Notes: generated by a model from the letters alone, not told the origin. A DNA stretch of 64,000 nt from Platanthera guangdongensis (GCA_039583875.1 CM077163.1:233980646-234044645); one strand, 5' to 3'. Shown: positions 1 to 11,347, numbered from the stretch's first letter. Program-made: numbers and translations.

Positions 1-2014
1 CCCGTGATAAGCTCTCCCCTCGCTCCACCAAATGTGTCTTTCTGGGGTATTCCACCACTCAGAAAGGCTACTGTTGCTTTGATCCCGTCCTTCGTAAGCA
101 GTTCGTCTCTGCTGACGTCACCTTCTTCGAGAATACCTCCTACTTCTCGGATGCCTCTTCTCCTCTTCTCCCAGCTTCTGATTCTCCTGCCGTTCCCTTC
201 GTTCCCTCGTCTCCTCCTACCCTCTCCACCACTACACCGTCTCCACCCCCTCCTCTTCCTCCACCTCTCTCTCTCCCTTCCCCACCACCCTCTCCCTCCT
301 CTCCGCTGCCGTCGCTCTCTTCTCCCGGGCCAGCTTTCTCTACCACGGATGCTCCGGATGCCGCGGGCCCGGCTGACCTGGATCTTCCTATAGCTCTTCG
401 CAAAGGGGTGCGGACGTGCACCTTACACCCCCTTGCTGCTGTTGTTTCCTATGATCGTCTTACTCCTTCTCGCAGGGCCTTTGCTCTGGCTATCTCTGCC
501 ACTGCCACACCCCGCTCCTATCAGGAGGCCCTTACTATTCCTCACTGGAAGATGGCCATGGATGAGGAAATGGCGACCCTCACTGAGCGGGGTACCTGGA
601 CTCTTGTTCCTCCTCCCTTTGGCACTGATGTTGTTGGCTGTCGCTGGGTCTTTGTGGTCAAATTTAGCCCAGACGGCACTGTGGATCGGTATAAGGCTCG
701 CCTTGTGGCTAAGGGCTTTACTCAGACCTATGGGGTTGATTACTTTGACACCTTCTCCCCTGTGGCTCGTCTCAGCACAATCGGGATTGGCCAATTTCTC
801 AGCTGGACGTCAAGAATGCCTTCCTTTTTGGTGATCTTCACGAGGCCGTTTACATGGAGCAACCTCCTGGGTATGTTGCTCAGGGGGAGACACGAGTATG
901 CCGGCTGCAGAAGGCAATTTATGGCCTCAAGCAGAGTCCTCGAGCTTGGTTTGACAAGTTCAGCGGTATTGTGGCGGCTGTTGGTTTTGTGCGAAGCTCT
1001 GCTGATCACTCTCTCTTTATTCGCAAAACTCCTTCTGGGCTGGTTGTTCTTGCTGTATACGTCGATGATATTCTTCTCACTGGCGATGACCAGGAAGGGG
1101 TAGCCCTGACAAAGCTACATCTTCGCCAACATCTGATCACTAAAGATATGGGCTCTCCAAAGTACTTTCTGGGGATCGAACTCTCTCGGAAGCCCGACTC
1201 CTTAGTTCTCTCTCAGCGTAAGTATGCCCTTGATCTTTTAAAAGAGGCAGGATTGACTGGAGCTAAACCTGCCCGATGTCCCATGGCTATTGGGGAGGAC
1301 AAAACCTGGACAGATGATTCGCCTCTTCTTTCAGATAGTTCGCGGTACAGGCGTCTGGTTGGTAAGCTCATATATCTCACAGTGACCAGACCCGACATTT
1401 CTTATGCTGTGGGCAAGGTGAGTCAATTCATGCAAGCGCCCAGGGATTGTCATCTTCAGTCCGCCTTGCGGATCTTGGAATATGTCAAAGCAGCGCCTGG
1501 GAAAGGATTACTGTTTCAGAAGAATGGTCATCTGAGGATTGAAGCCTACTCAGATGCAAGTTATGCTGATGACAAAGGGGATCGCAAGTCTACCTCAGGT
1601 TTTTGCACCTTTGTTGGGGGAAATCTGGTGAGCTGGAAGAGTAAAAAGCAGTCTGTTGTCTCCAGGTCCAGTGCAGAAGCTGAGTATCGCAGTATGGCGT
1701 CAACCACTTGTGAGTTGAAATGGTTGCGGGCTCTCATGCTAGATTTAGGAGAGGTGTACAACCATCCTCTACCTATGTTCTGTGATAACAAGGCCGCCAT
1801 ATACATCTCCAAAAATCCGGTATTCCATGAAAGAACAAAGCACATTGAGGTTGACTGCCATTTCATTCGTGAAGAGATTTTAAAAGAACAGATTTGCACT
1901 CCGTTTGTCACATCTGATAAAGAGCTAGCTGACATCTTCACCAAGCCAGTCTCCGCCTCGTTTCTGCATGTTTGCGACAAGCTGGGCATGATTGATATAT
2001 ATGCTCCAGCTTGA
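1..2014 (+). pseudogene. Element D: 3' part of copia pol (integrase end, reverse transcriptase, RNase H)
   Basis: This is the 3' part of a Ty1/copia polyprotein that copies element RNA into DNA; the 5' half lies left of the window. The first 120 bases encode the end of integrase (a [22 protein letters not shown] stretch), followed by a Pro/Ser-rich linker to about 400. Reverse transcriptase follows: CRWVFVVK near 640, ARLVAKGF near 700, LDVKNAF near 805, [10 protein letters not shown] near 920 and the catalytic YVDDI near 1060. RNase H contains YSDASYADD near 1550, SSAEAEYRSMA near 1675 and ADIFTKP before the stop at 2012-2014. One frameshift near 780, between PVARLSTI and the next motif, breaks the frame. 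From about 800 to the stop the frame is open. The long intact RNase H part suggests a fairly young insertion. Confidence 0.9.
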
Positions 2015-2021
2015 GGGGGAG
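2011..2021 (+). other. Polypurine tract of element D
   Basis: The sequence TTGAGGGGGAG overlaps the pol stop codon and directly abuts the TGTTGAAG start of the LTR. This is the usual plus-strand DNA primer position in copia elements. Confidence 0.85.
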
Positions 2022-2395
2022 TGTTGAAGTTGGAGACCGGGCGGTCTGTCTTGGCGGGTTGGAGACCGCGCGGTCTGGCGGTTTGACTCGGCGACTTGTA
2101 AACCGGGCGGTCTAGCAATCTTCACAGGCGACCTCTCTGCATCTCTTATTGTAAGCCGTGCGGTTAGTCCTTATGTCTAACCGCGCGACCTGTGCGGTTT
2201 ACTTTGTACAGTCCGCTTAGCTTGTAAATTTTAGTCCCACATCTCTTATTTGTATTCTCTCTTCTTTCCTCCATTCTATATAAGGGAGGGCATACCTTTG
2301 TAATAGTTATCTTTTTTGAATAATAAAATTTCGATTATTCAAAAGTTTATTTGGCTTGTTCTCTTCTTTTCGCTTCCTTTCTCTACTTTCTAACA
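2022..2395 (+). repeat. 3' LTR of element D (374 bp)
   Basis: It begins TGTTGAAG right after the polypurine tract and ends TCTAACA (TG...CA borders). It has a TATA-like CTATATAAGGG near 2277 and an AATAATAAAAT polyadenylation-like stretch near 2320. The U3 part repeats GCGGTCT-type motifs, including the palindrome AGACCGCGCGGTCT near 2063. The right border is followed by CCAAC (2396-2400), the probable 5-bp target duplication; its partner lies outside the window. Confidence 0.88.
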
Positions 2396-2401
2396 CCAAC
2401 A

Positions 2402-2419
2402 ATCTCCCCCTATTTGGAG
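2402..2419 (-). other. Polypurine tract of element A
   Basis: On the minus strand CTCCAAATAGGGGGAGAT directly precedes TGTTGG, the start of the 3' LTR. The same arrangement is complete in element B at 22807-22824, which fixes the reading here although D has removed the rest of the LTR. Positions 2420-2692 are AT-rich 3' untranslated sequence with no coding signal. Confidence 0.85.
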
Positions 2420-2692
2420 AAGTCATAACCCTTAGTCAATGATATACACCATTCATAATTAAATTACAAAATGATGTAAGACAGGATTATGTAAACAGGA
2501 AAGTACATCACATGTATAAAACAAACATGCATATACAGATAACATCTCAGAACAATTATGAAATAAATTTAACACATAGCTAATTTATCACACAACACAT
2601 TGTTCCAATACTTTGTCATATTCATTTTCAAAAGTTTATAGAATGTTTATCATCAAAAAGATTACATAGTAAACTTTAAGAAAATTCTAATT

Positions 2693-3223
2693 CTATTCTT
2701 GATCAGCATCTTTGATCACTATCCCTTTTCCAGATTTTATCCTTGCTTGTACAGGGGCTTCAGCATCTTCTGTTTCAGCATGCTTCTTACCTTTCAGATC
2801 TTTCTTCTTAAGTTCCTTAGCCTTGATCTTTTGCCTTTCAAAATAATGATAAGGCTTGGGAAAGTACTTGCTAGGCTCCAGAGCTGTAGGAGGTAGCTTT
2901 CCCATCTTGGCCTTCCTTCTATATTGAACTATGGCCTCCTGCCTTGATTCATGTTTCCTCCATTCTGCCTCAGAAAACCATTTATTCCTGTCATGGATGT
3001 TATCCTTTGCTGCTTTCCATGCAGTCAAAATAATGTTCCTAGAGGTGGGGCTCCACTGCTCAAAGTCAGGTCTTTGTTCAGCTTGCTCCCTGAACCTCTT
3101 CTTTGATAATCTGGTTTCCTCTTCAGCTTGCTCCTTCAAGATGGCTTCCTGTAAAGCTTCAGAGACAGGCTGAACAACTTTCTCTATTATGACATTGTCC
3201 TTACCCCCAGGTGGGCTATACAT
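2693..3223 (-). CDS. Element A extra ORF, C-terminal part (ORF-b), basic protein
   Basis: This is a 176-residue open frame starting MYSPPGG. It lies in the same frame as the upstream ORF-a and is separated from it by one TAG and one TCC codon. It is rich in Lys, Arg and Glu: a charged helical stretch covers about residues 15-50, a Trp-containing segment (WSPTSRNIILTAWKAAKDN) about 55-75, and Lys-rich runs (KELKKKDLKGKK) follow about residue 135. I see no signal peptide, membrane segment or known catalytic motif. It may be translated as the C-terminal end of the larger extra protein by stop readthrough or reinitiation, or be a separate product. Its function is unknown. Confidence 0.6.
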   Translation of the reverse strand: MYSPPGGKDNVIIEKVVQPVSEALQEAILKEQAEEETRLSKKRFREQAEQRPDFEQWSPTSRNIILTAWKAAKDNIHDRNKWFSEAEWRKHESRQEAIVQYRRKAKMGKLPPTALEPSKYFPKPYHYFERQKIKAKELKKKDLKGKKHAETEDAEAPVQARIKSGKGIVIKDADQE

Positions 3224-3226
3224 GGA

Positions 3227-5528
3227 CTATATGTCAGCATGGATCATGTCAAAATTTGGAGGAGGATAGATGACTTGAGCTACTTCTGGTTGCTCACCTC
3301 CAAGATAGGCAGGGTTAATTCTTGATTCTGCTACATTATCATCATTACAAAGAGGAGGATAACCAAGAGTGGCTCCAATGGAATTAGAAACCCATTTTGC
3401 ATGGTCAGAGCCAGCTTTGACTAAGACCCTCTCCCCCTTTATGACTTCTCTTTCAATATGATCCCTTAAGTCATCTTTTTGAAATCTGATTTGGGCATTG
3501 AGATAATTAACTCCATCTCTGTAGAAAGGTCTTAACCTTTGGAGTTTTTTAGAGATCAGCTTCTGAGAGTCTTGAATAGCAGTTGTAATATCAGTTAAGC
3601 TCTCTTGTAGTGCTTTATCAAAAGCTGTCATAGCAGTAGAAGTTGTCAGGCCAGCAGCAATGTTCTTCATTTCTGTGACAATAGCATTATGAGATTCTGT
3701 CAAATTGTCATTCATTCTGAGTTGATTTTCAAGTACATATCCTTGCTTCAGGGCTATGTCATCTACTTGAGTCTTAATCTTTTCTTGGTGTGTAGCTAAG
3801 TACACTACTGCATTCCCCCTTTGTGGAAGCAGTCTGTGATCTCCTTCTTGTTAAGATTCATCTCAAATCTTATGGACTTGATATCCTGGGCCAGATCAAA
3901 TTGTAATGATTTCTGCCCTTCATCCACATAAGTCTCTATTGCTTTTCTATGCTCATCCAGCTTGATCTGCATAGCAACCATCAGTGCACTATAATCAAAA
4001 GCTGGGGCTGGCTGTAGTGCAGACTGTGGAGCAACAGTTTGGAGAACCTTCTTATAACTCTGGCTCCTTCTTTTGAAGACATAAATTTTCTTTTTCCTTT
4101 CCCTTGCAGCTTCCTCATCTTCTGAAGTTGAGGAGCTAGCAATTTCTACCCTCTCCTTAGGGCTTGGGGGTAACTCCTTCTGGACATCTGGTGCCTTCTC
4201 AGGTTCTTGCCTTACAGGATTTTCAACAAGTACAACTTGCTCCCCCTCAACTGGAGCATTCTCCCCCTCAGCAGCATCAGTTTCCTTGTCAAAATCTGCT
4301 AGATCCATATTTAAGAATAAATCTTCCATGGTGTATTCTTGTGGAGACTGAACAGGAGAAATTCTGGGCTTTTCAATCACTGGATCAGTAACTACAACTT
4401 CAACAGATGTGTCTTCCATGACAGCATCTGGGACTTGGCTATCCAGCTGAGTTTGCTGATGAACATCAGTCAAATCAGTATCCTCTATAGGAAAATCTAA
4501 AGTATTTAGTTCAGTGATTACCTCTAGTATTGTGTTTGTTGCTTGTTCACTTTCTAGTGTAGTTGATTCTTCTACAACTAGAGACTCCCCCTGGATGTGA
4601 TCCTTGTGTATGGGGCTAGCTTGAGGTAGCTCCCCCAGGATCTCAGCAACATTTTGAGGAGCTGGAGACTTCACAACAGTCTCTTCTTCATTCTCATCAG
4701 GTGAGAAGACAACTTGTTCTTCACTGCCTGAGCTGCTAGTGGACTCTTGAGCCACTGGGGCAATTTTCCTCTTCTTCTTTGGAGGGGATACTTTCTCAGG
4801 AACTATCTTCTCAGGGGTTGACATCTCTTTAGACAACACCCTGTCCCATCTGGAAAATATCCTTAAATCCATCTTTCTCATATGATTGATTTTGCTTCCA
4901 GCAGCCTGACCCATAACTTCAGGTATAACACCAGCAAGGTAAAGACTTAAAATTCTGCCCAGGTTGGGCTTCTTTAGGCTTTCCTTGATTTTCTCAAACA
5001 CTATAACAGACCAGTCAGTGTTCAGAGTGAAGATAATCCTGGTCATAATGCTGAATATAGAGGCAGATACCTATCATGCCCTCCTGGCTTGCTTATATTA
5101 CTTTTCCAACAATCTCTGAAAGGAATTTCCCTTGATTGTTCATGCCCTTTCTAAGAAACACTGATCCAATCTTCATCTTAGAATCCAGACCACACCATGC
5201 CAAAGCATCTCTGGTCCTGGAAGCAGTAACCTCATCTTCTTCTTTGTTCTTGGTAACTGTAATACTTTCCTCAGACTTTTAGGTGAAACCTTCACCTTCT
5301 CACCATGAACCCTGGATTTGATCTTGAATCCAGTTTCGTCTATCTTAGCTCCATTTAGGAATTCCAAGACTTCCTTTTTCCAGATCTTTGTAGGCTCAGA
5401 AACAAGAAATTCTAACCCCGAGTCAGCAACTAGGGTTATAACGTTCTTGATTTCCTGGTCAGCATCCCAAATGCGTCGCGCACCAGTTCGTATCCTTCGT
5501 TGACGTTCTCCTCAAGCTTTGGCGCCAT
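3227..5528 (-). pseudogene. Element A extra ORF (ORF-a): putative nuclear coiled-coil protein in the env-like position
   Basis: The start chosen is the ATG at 5528 (MAPKLEENVN), about 100 bp downstream of an internal TATA box. Visible regions are an N-terminal globular part containing VHGEKVKVSPKSLRKVLQLP, a segment TRIIFTLNTDWSVIVFEK..GRILSLYLAG, a basic run PPKKKRKIAP (about 4756-4785) that looks like a monopartite nuclear localisation signal, an acidic Ser/Glu/Pro-rich middle, and a helical coiled-coil-like C-terminal part. No signal peptide or transmembrane helix is visible, so it is unlike a viral envelope protein. The N-terminal pattern resembles the 'putative plant transposon protein' domain of other plant elements, but this is a guess from memory. 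Frameshifts lie near 5475, near 5050-5090 and at 3805, where one G is missing from a G-run present in B. Confidence 0.65.
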
Positions 5529-5562
5529 TAGGGTTTGAAGAATTTGACCTGAGAGAAGAGAG

Positions 5563-6007
5563 GTGTCGACACACAAGTTTGGTCTCGAAACTTTTGAAAG
5601 CGTGTCGACAGACTAAGGCAAAATCCTATTTATACCTTTCTAATTTTGAAGATGAAAAGGCGGGCAGCCAACTTAAATTGTGTCGACACTGGCGATAAGT
5701 GTCGACACAGACTTATAATGTCTCGACACATAAGTGTCGACACAAGTTTAGTCAACAGATATATGTGTCGACACTTGTTTATGTGTCGACACCACTTAAC
5801 TCGACACATAGTCGAGACTTTACTTAGATAATACTGAGTAAACACTATGTGTCGACACCACCTTGGTTGTGTCGACACCAACTTGTCATGTGTCGACACT
5901 AATATTCTGAAGTGTCGACACCAACTTTCTAGATGTGTCGACACCTTTTCCCTGAAGTGTCGACACCAATTTTCTGTGTCGACACAAATATCTCTGTGTG
6001 TCGACAC
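5563..6007. promoter_or_regulatory. Internal array of GTGTCGACAC palindromes in element A
   Basis: About 14 exact copies of the perfect 10-bp palindrome GTGTCGACAC, plus near matches such as CTCGACAC, are spaced through 445 bp between the RNase H stop (6041) and the extra ORF start (5528). Most copies (5679-6007) lie upstream of the TATA box at 5625-5636 on the minus strand, with one exact copy (5563-5572) in the predicted leader. The same palindrome fills the LTR U3 at 12390-13310. The array has no coding sense; short ORFs through it translate into VDT/CRH repeats. Confidence 0.8.
5625..5636 (-). promoter_or_regulatory. Internal TATA box upstream of the extra ORF of element A
   Basis: The minus strand reads GGTATAAATAGG, close to the LTR TATA region at 12222-12236 (GGCCTATAAATAGGC). 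It lies 97 bp from the ATG at 5528. A transcript starting 25-30 bp downstream would have a leader of roughly 70 nt. The same box is kept in element B at 26008-26019. Confidence 0.7.
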
Positions 6008-6040
6008 CTTTTTACTTAGCCAATTTCCAATACTATAAAC

Positions 6041-7516
6041 TTACTCTAAGTTTATCATTCCTAGTTCAATTTTAAACCTATTGAACTTAGCTTCTTCTAG
6101 GGGCTTAGTATACATATCAGCTAGTTGATTATCTGTTTTAACATATTCAAGTAAAATATCTTCTCTTTCTACATGCTCCCTAAGAAAATGATATTTAATT
6201 TCAATATGTTTTGTTCTACTATGGGATACAGGATTATTGGTTATTGAAATAGCACTAGTAGAATCACAGAAGAGTGGAGTTCTACTTACCTGAAATCCAT
6301 AGTCCTCAAGCTGATGTTGTATCCACAGAAGTTGAGCACAGCAACTTCCTGCAGCCACATACTCTGATTCTGCAGTGGAGATAGCCACACTTGTTTGCTT
6401 TTTGCTACTCCAAGAAATCAGTCTTCCACCTAGGAATTGACAGGTTCCAGTAGTGCTTTTTCTGTCTTCTTTGCATCCTGCAAAGTCTGCATCTGAATAA
6501 CCTGTTAGATCAAAATCCTCATTCCTAGGGTACCAGAGGCCTAGATAAGGAGTGCCCTTTAGATATCTCAATATCCTTTTGACTGCTGTCAAATGAGACT
6601 CTTTAGGGCAGGCTTGATACCTTGCACAGACACATGTAGCATACATGATATCTGGTCTACTTGCAGTCAAGTATAATAGGAAGCCAACTATCCCTCTATA
6701 CAAGGTTTCATCTACAGGTTTCCCTGCATCATCCTTGCTAAGAGACATACTTGACCCCATAGGAGTCTTCATGGTGCTGGATGAATCCATACCATACTTC
6801 CTTATGAGTTCTAGGGTGAACTTGGACTGGCATATGGATAAACCACTCTCAGTCTGTCTTACTTGGAGACCCAAGAAGAACTTTAGCTCTCCCATACTAC
6901 TCATCTCAAATTGACCTTGCATTAGCTTTGCAAACTTTTTGCAAAGGCTACTTTCAGTAGACCCAAATATAATGTCATCTACATATATTTGGACTAGTAT
7001 TACTTTGCCTCTAGATTCCCTAAGGAATAGAGTCTTGTCTATTTTCCCCCTTGTAAACTTGTTCTCAATGAGGAAACTAGACAGGGTTTCATACCAAGCC
7101 CTAGGGGCTTGCTTTAACCCATATAAAGCTTTCCTAAGTCTATAGACATGATTAGGTAGAGTTGAATCAACAAAACCTGAGGGCTGTTCCACATAGACTT
7201 CTTCTTTAAGATTACCATTTAGAAATGCTGACTTGACATCCATTTGGTAAACTTTGAATCCTTGATAGGTTGCATAGGCCAGGAACATTCTTATGGCTTC
7301 CAGTCTGGCTACTGGAGCAAAGGTTTGATCAAAATCAATACCTTCTTCCTGCCTATATCCTTTAGCAACCAATCTTGCTTTATTCTTAATGATGACACCT
7401 TGTTCATCCATCTTATTCCTGTAGATCCACTTGGTTCCTATTATATTGTGGTCTTTAGGTTTAGGAACAAGTTCCCAGACCTTGCACCTCTTGAACTGAT
7501 TCAGCTCTTCTTGCAT
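6041..7516 (-). CDS. Element A reverse transcriptase and RNase H
   Basis: This 491-residue uninterrupted frame holds the copia reverse transcriptase and RNase H that make element DNA from RNA in virus-like particles. Motifs include TKWIYRNK near residue 30, ARLVAKGY near 50, [10 protein letters not shown] near 92, [11 protein letters not shown] near 132, catalytic YVDD at 178-181, then RNase [28 protein letters not shown] and [15 protein letters not shown] near the end. It is a fragment of the gag-pol polyprotein; the true start is upstream in another frame because of a frameshift near 7520-7600. It is better preserved than in B, which has a frameshift and a nonsense codon in this region. Confidence 0.93.
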   Translation of the reverse strand: MQEELNQFKRCKVWELVPKPKDHNIIGTKWIYRNKMDEQGVIIKNKARLVAKGYRQEEGIDFDQTFAPVARLEAIRMFLAYATYQGFKVYQMDVKSAFLNGNLKEEVYVEQPSGFVDSTLPNHVYRLRKALYGLKQAPRAWYETLSSFLIENKFTRGKIDKTLFLRESRGKVILVQIYVDDIIFGSTESSLCKKFAKLMQGQFEMSSMGELKFFLGLQVRQTESGLSICQSKFTLELIRKYGMDSSSTMKTPMGSSMSLSKDDAGKPVDETLYRGIVGFLLYLTASRPDIMYATCVCARYQACPKESHLTAVKRILRYLKGTPYLGLWYPRNEDFDLTGYSDADFAGCKEDRKSTTGTCQFLGGRLISWSSKKQTSVAISTAESEYVAAGSCCAQLLWIQHQLEDYGFQVSRTPLFCDSTSAISITNNPVSHSRTKHIEIKYHFLREHVEREDILLEYVKTDNQLADMYTKPLEEAKFNRFKIELGMINLE

Positions 7517-7602
7517 TGCTTCAGTCCATTGTGGATCTAGAATGGCTTCTTCAAACTTCTTTGGTTCAACTTGAGATAGAAAACTGGAGTAGATTGCTGC
7601 AT

Positions 7603-9207
7603 TCAGATTTTGCTCCTTGTTTGTACCCCTTGTCTTGGATCTCCAATAATCTGCTCTACTGGATGATCTCTAAGATGCCTATTGGCTGGAGGCATCCTGA
7701 CTTCTGGTTGAACCTCTTCAGTTCCTTCATCTTGCTGTACTCCTTGTACTTCTCTGCATTTGGTACATGTAGTACTCCCCCTGGACAACAGCCACTGTCT
7801 TCTACTTGCTGTCTTGCAGTAGGTTCTTCTTCTATAGTGAGCTTGTCCATCTTCTTTGTTAACCTGTGGGGCTGCATACACTACTAGACAACTCATTGTT
7901 AATAAGCCTAGTTTCATCAAATACTACATGTACAGTCTCTTCTACAACTTGAGTAGACAAGTTGTAGACTCTATAAGCCTTACTATTGTTGCTGTACCCA
8001 ACAAAAATTCCCTCTTGGGACTTGGCAGCAAACTTAGTCAAGTAAGACTTTCCATTGTTAAGTATGAAGCACTTACAACCAAAGATCCTGAAGTAGGATA
8101 GATTTGGTTTCCTGCCTTTCACAACCTCATAGGGGGTCTTGTTGAGGCCTTTAGTAATGGTAGCCCTATTAATAACATGGCATGCAGTATTAACTGCTTC
8201 AGCCCAGAAATATTCTGGTAGTGATGTATCACTTAATAGGGTTCTACCAGCCTCAATCAAGGTTCTATTCTTCCTCTCAGCAATGCCATTTTGCTGAGGT
8301 GTTCTTGGTGAAGAAAACTCTTGAAATATCCCAAAGTCTTCACATAGTTTTGTCATGCTATCAGACTGAAACTCAGTACCATGGTCACTTCTTATCTTGA
8401 CCACTGTACTATTTAGTTCATTCTGAATTTGTCTTGACAAAGCTATAGAAGACATTGGGTGTTTCAGATTTCTGTCTTAAGAAGAACACCCAGGAAAACC
8501 TTGAGTAGTCATCTACAACTACAAAGGTATAGACCTTCCTACCTAGGCTGTGAACTGGCATTGGACCAAAGAGATCCATATGCAAGAGGTATAAACACCT
8601 CACAGCATCTTTGTTTTTTATGCTTCTAAAGGTGGATCTAGTCTGCTTGCCCTTTTGACAAGCTGAGCAAATACCATCTTTAACACACTTAACTTGAGGA
8701 CCATTCCTCACTAACTCTTTGCTAAAGAGTTTGCCAATTGTCTTGTAGTTTAGATGAGCTAGCCTCTTGTGCCATTTGACACAATGAGAGACTTTCTCAT
8801 CAGCTACAAGACACACTTGAGAACCATTGGTCTCACACATAATGTCTAGGCAGTAGACATTCCTCTTTCTATAACCTGTCAAAATGATCTCTTGATCAGT
8901 TGACCTCTTGATATGACAACCATTCTTAACAAATGAGATGTCATACCCTACATCACTTAATTGACTTATACTTATTAGGTTGTGTTTCAATCCCTTTAAC
9001 ATAAGCCACTTGAGTAATGGTAACTAAGTTACTAGAAATGTTACCAAACCCTTTGATGATTCCTTTTTCAGAACCACCAAAGGTGACTTTTGGACCATCT
9101 TTGATTGGAATGTAGTCCCTTAGTAATCCCTTTGTTCCAGTCATATGTCTGGAACATCCACTGTCCAAGTACCATATTGGGGCATGGCAACTTGGACTCA
9201 CCTGCAA
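7603..9207 (-). pseudogene. Element A protease and integrase
   Basis: From the right, an aspartic protease fragment has the YLDSGCSRHMTG active-site motif near 9165. It is followed by the GAG-pre-integrase HHCC zinc region (HKRLAHLNYKTIGKLF...CSACQKGK, about 8770-8640) and the integrase core with LHMDLFGP, IRSDHGTEF and PQQNGIAERKNRT, carrying the catalytic D, D and E. The segment after the core (FGCKCFILNN, GIFVGYS) joins it to the reverse transcriptase. Frameshifts near 9000, 8440 and 7880 break it into four open pieces. Element B carries the same region as one open frame. Confidence 0.88.
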
Positions 9208-9213
9208 AACAGA

Positions 9214-11247
9214 TTAATGAACCTTAGAACCCAAAGAATTCTTGGGTCCTTGGTACTTGTTAGTTTGCATCCTGACAAAGCTACCTGCTGGCTTTCCAAC
9301 AGGCAGTTTGCTACTCACTTTGGCACTAGCATTGTGCCAACAGTCCATTGCAAAGTGGCCAACCTTGCCACAACACCAACACTCAAACTTATTGTACCTT
9401 TGCTTAGGTACAGTCTTAGCTGTTTTATCCACAGCTGGCTTGTTGAGTGTTGGGGCTTTGCCCTTGGACTTGGACTGGACAGTCCTTGCAGGTTTAATAA
9501 AACCCAGTCCAGCTTGCCTTTGTGATGAACAAATTCATCAATTAAAGGTAGAACTGACTTAGGTTTAGAAAACCTAGCAACTAGATCTCTCTCCTTCTGA
9601 AGATTAATCTCCAGACTCTTGATTTGATCATTCTTATATATGATAGTCCCCATCTGAATCACAGTTATGTGCTTCAGTCTGGCTATCTCATTTAGCTTTT
9701 GATCAAACAATTTCTCAGAATCTGTTGCCACAGCTTTGAGATTAGCAATTTCCTTTGCCTGACTTTTGGCTAGGGACTTGCTCTTCTTATAAGCTTGCAA
9801 CAGTACTTTATATTCATCTATCAGCTGATGAATATCTTCTTCAGACTCAGATACACTCTCATCATTTGATGATGATGAATCTGATTCTGTACTGGCACAA
9901 GAAACTGAACTTAAAGTTGAACTTTGTACCTTACTGGGTCCTGGCTGCTCCAGGATTTTGTCACTTTCAGTCAATGCCATTAGCCCTTGGCATTGACTGT
10001 CTTCTTGTTCATATATAGACTCCATAATCTGCATGAACTCTTCTTCTTCTTCTTCAGCAAACAGCCCTATATATGCCTCAGCATCTGACTCAGTTTCTGA
10101 TGAAGAGATATCTGACAGGGTCTTCTCCTTTTTGGCAACAAATGACTTTTCTTTCTTGCCTTTGAAATGAGTCTTCTTCTTGTCACTAGACTCCTTTCTC
10201 TTTTCTGGACAATCTGCAACAACATGGCCTTGTCTATTGCAGCAATAGCACACTATTTTTGAAAGTGTAGCCTTGCTAGACTTAGTCTTTTTCCTGTCCT
10301 TCTTTGAAGCCTTTTTATTCTGATAAAGTCTTCTTTTCCCTGTGAAGTAGAAGGCTTTGTCCTCCACTGTTTCTTCTTCAAGAACTTCTGAAAATGTCTA
10401 GTGAAGGCAGCAAAGTCCTCATCACTTTCACTGCTTTCAGACTTTGTACTTGCTGACTCTTCTGACTCAGTTTCAGCAACCTTTGAGGTGGAGTTGGTGA
10501 CTTACCTCTGTACTTTCTGGGGGCTTCTGATTTAAAGGCCACTGTCCTTTCCTTGTGTTCATTTCTTGTGGATTTCTCCTCTTCTTTCCTCACTGTCAAC
10601 TGCATTTCATAAGACAACAGTTTGCCAAACAGTGTAGGTGGAGGAATTTCTGCCAACTTAGCCATTTCTCTAATGGCACAGATCTTGGTGTCCCAATCTT
10701 TTGTTAGGGACCTTAGAAACTTGTCATTGAGTTCATAATTACTGAACTCTCTGCCATAGGACATGAGTTCATTCACTATCCTGTAGAATTTCTTATAGCA
10801 CTCAGTTATGCTATCACCCTTTCCTTGTCTAAAACTTTCATACTCTTGATTTAGCAAGGATTTTTCTGTCTTGCCTCACTTCTTCAGAACCCTCCATATA
10901 CACAATAAGAGTTTCCCACATCTCTTTGGCTGTCTTACAGTGTATTAGATTCTGAAAAGTTGCATCATCTATGACACTCACTATAATGTTTTGAGCCCTT
11001 TTGTCCATGGTGGCTAGGACAATCTCATCCTTTGTCATTTCAGAGAAATCCTTAGGTGTTCTCTGATTGGCATCCAAGACTGAAACCTTCATGGGCACAT
11101 ATGACCCTTCCTTTACTGTGATGTAATCCTAGGGTCTGAGGCTTCCATAAACAGCCTCACCCTTTCCTTCCACATGCCAAAGATTTCCTTCCTACATATA
11201 GGTAGTTTCATGGATCCCAATTCCTTGTGATTTTCAGTGGAACCCAT
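9214..11247 (-). pseudogene. Element A gag with two CCHC zinc knuckles
   Basis: The start is placed at the ATG at 11247 (MGSTENHKEL in the intact copy in B), about 90 bp after the primer-binding site. The N-terminal two thirds is a UBN2-type copia gag (NLIHCKTAKEMWETL, LNQEYESFRQGKGDSI, ELNDKFLRSLTKDWDTK). The first zinc knuckle CYCCNRQGHVVADC is at about 10250-10206. A long Glu/Ser-rich and coiled-coil part follows, then the second knuckle CWCCGKVGHFAMDC at about 9378-9337. Gag packages the element RNA. Frameshifts near 11110, 10850, 10370 and 9430 break the frame. Confidence 0.88.
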
Positions 11248-11336
11248 GGTTCTTGATTTTCTTGAATCTGTAATTGACTTAACCTGAATCTGCCAACATG
11301 ATCTCCTCAGACTGTTAGTCCTTTTTGAGGAACCTC

Positions 11337-11347
11337 CTCTGATACCA
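11337..11347 (-). other. Primer-binding site of element A
   Basis: The minus strand reads TGGTATCAGAG two bases after the LTR end. It is complementary to the 3' end of initiator tRNA-Met, the usual primer of plant copia elements. Confidence 0.9.

Noticed and set aside
3227..5528. Envelope protein call for the extra ORF
   Set aside because: No signal peptide, transmembrane helix or fusion-type segment is visible in either copy; only the position is env-like.
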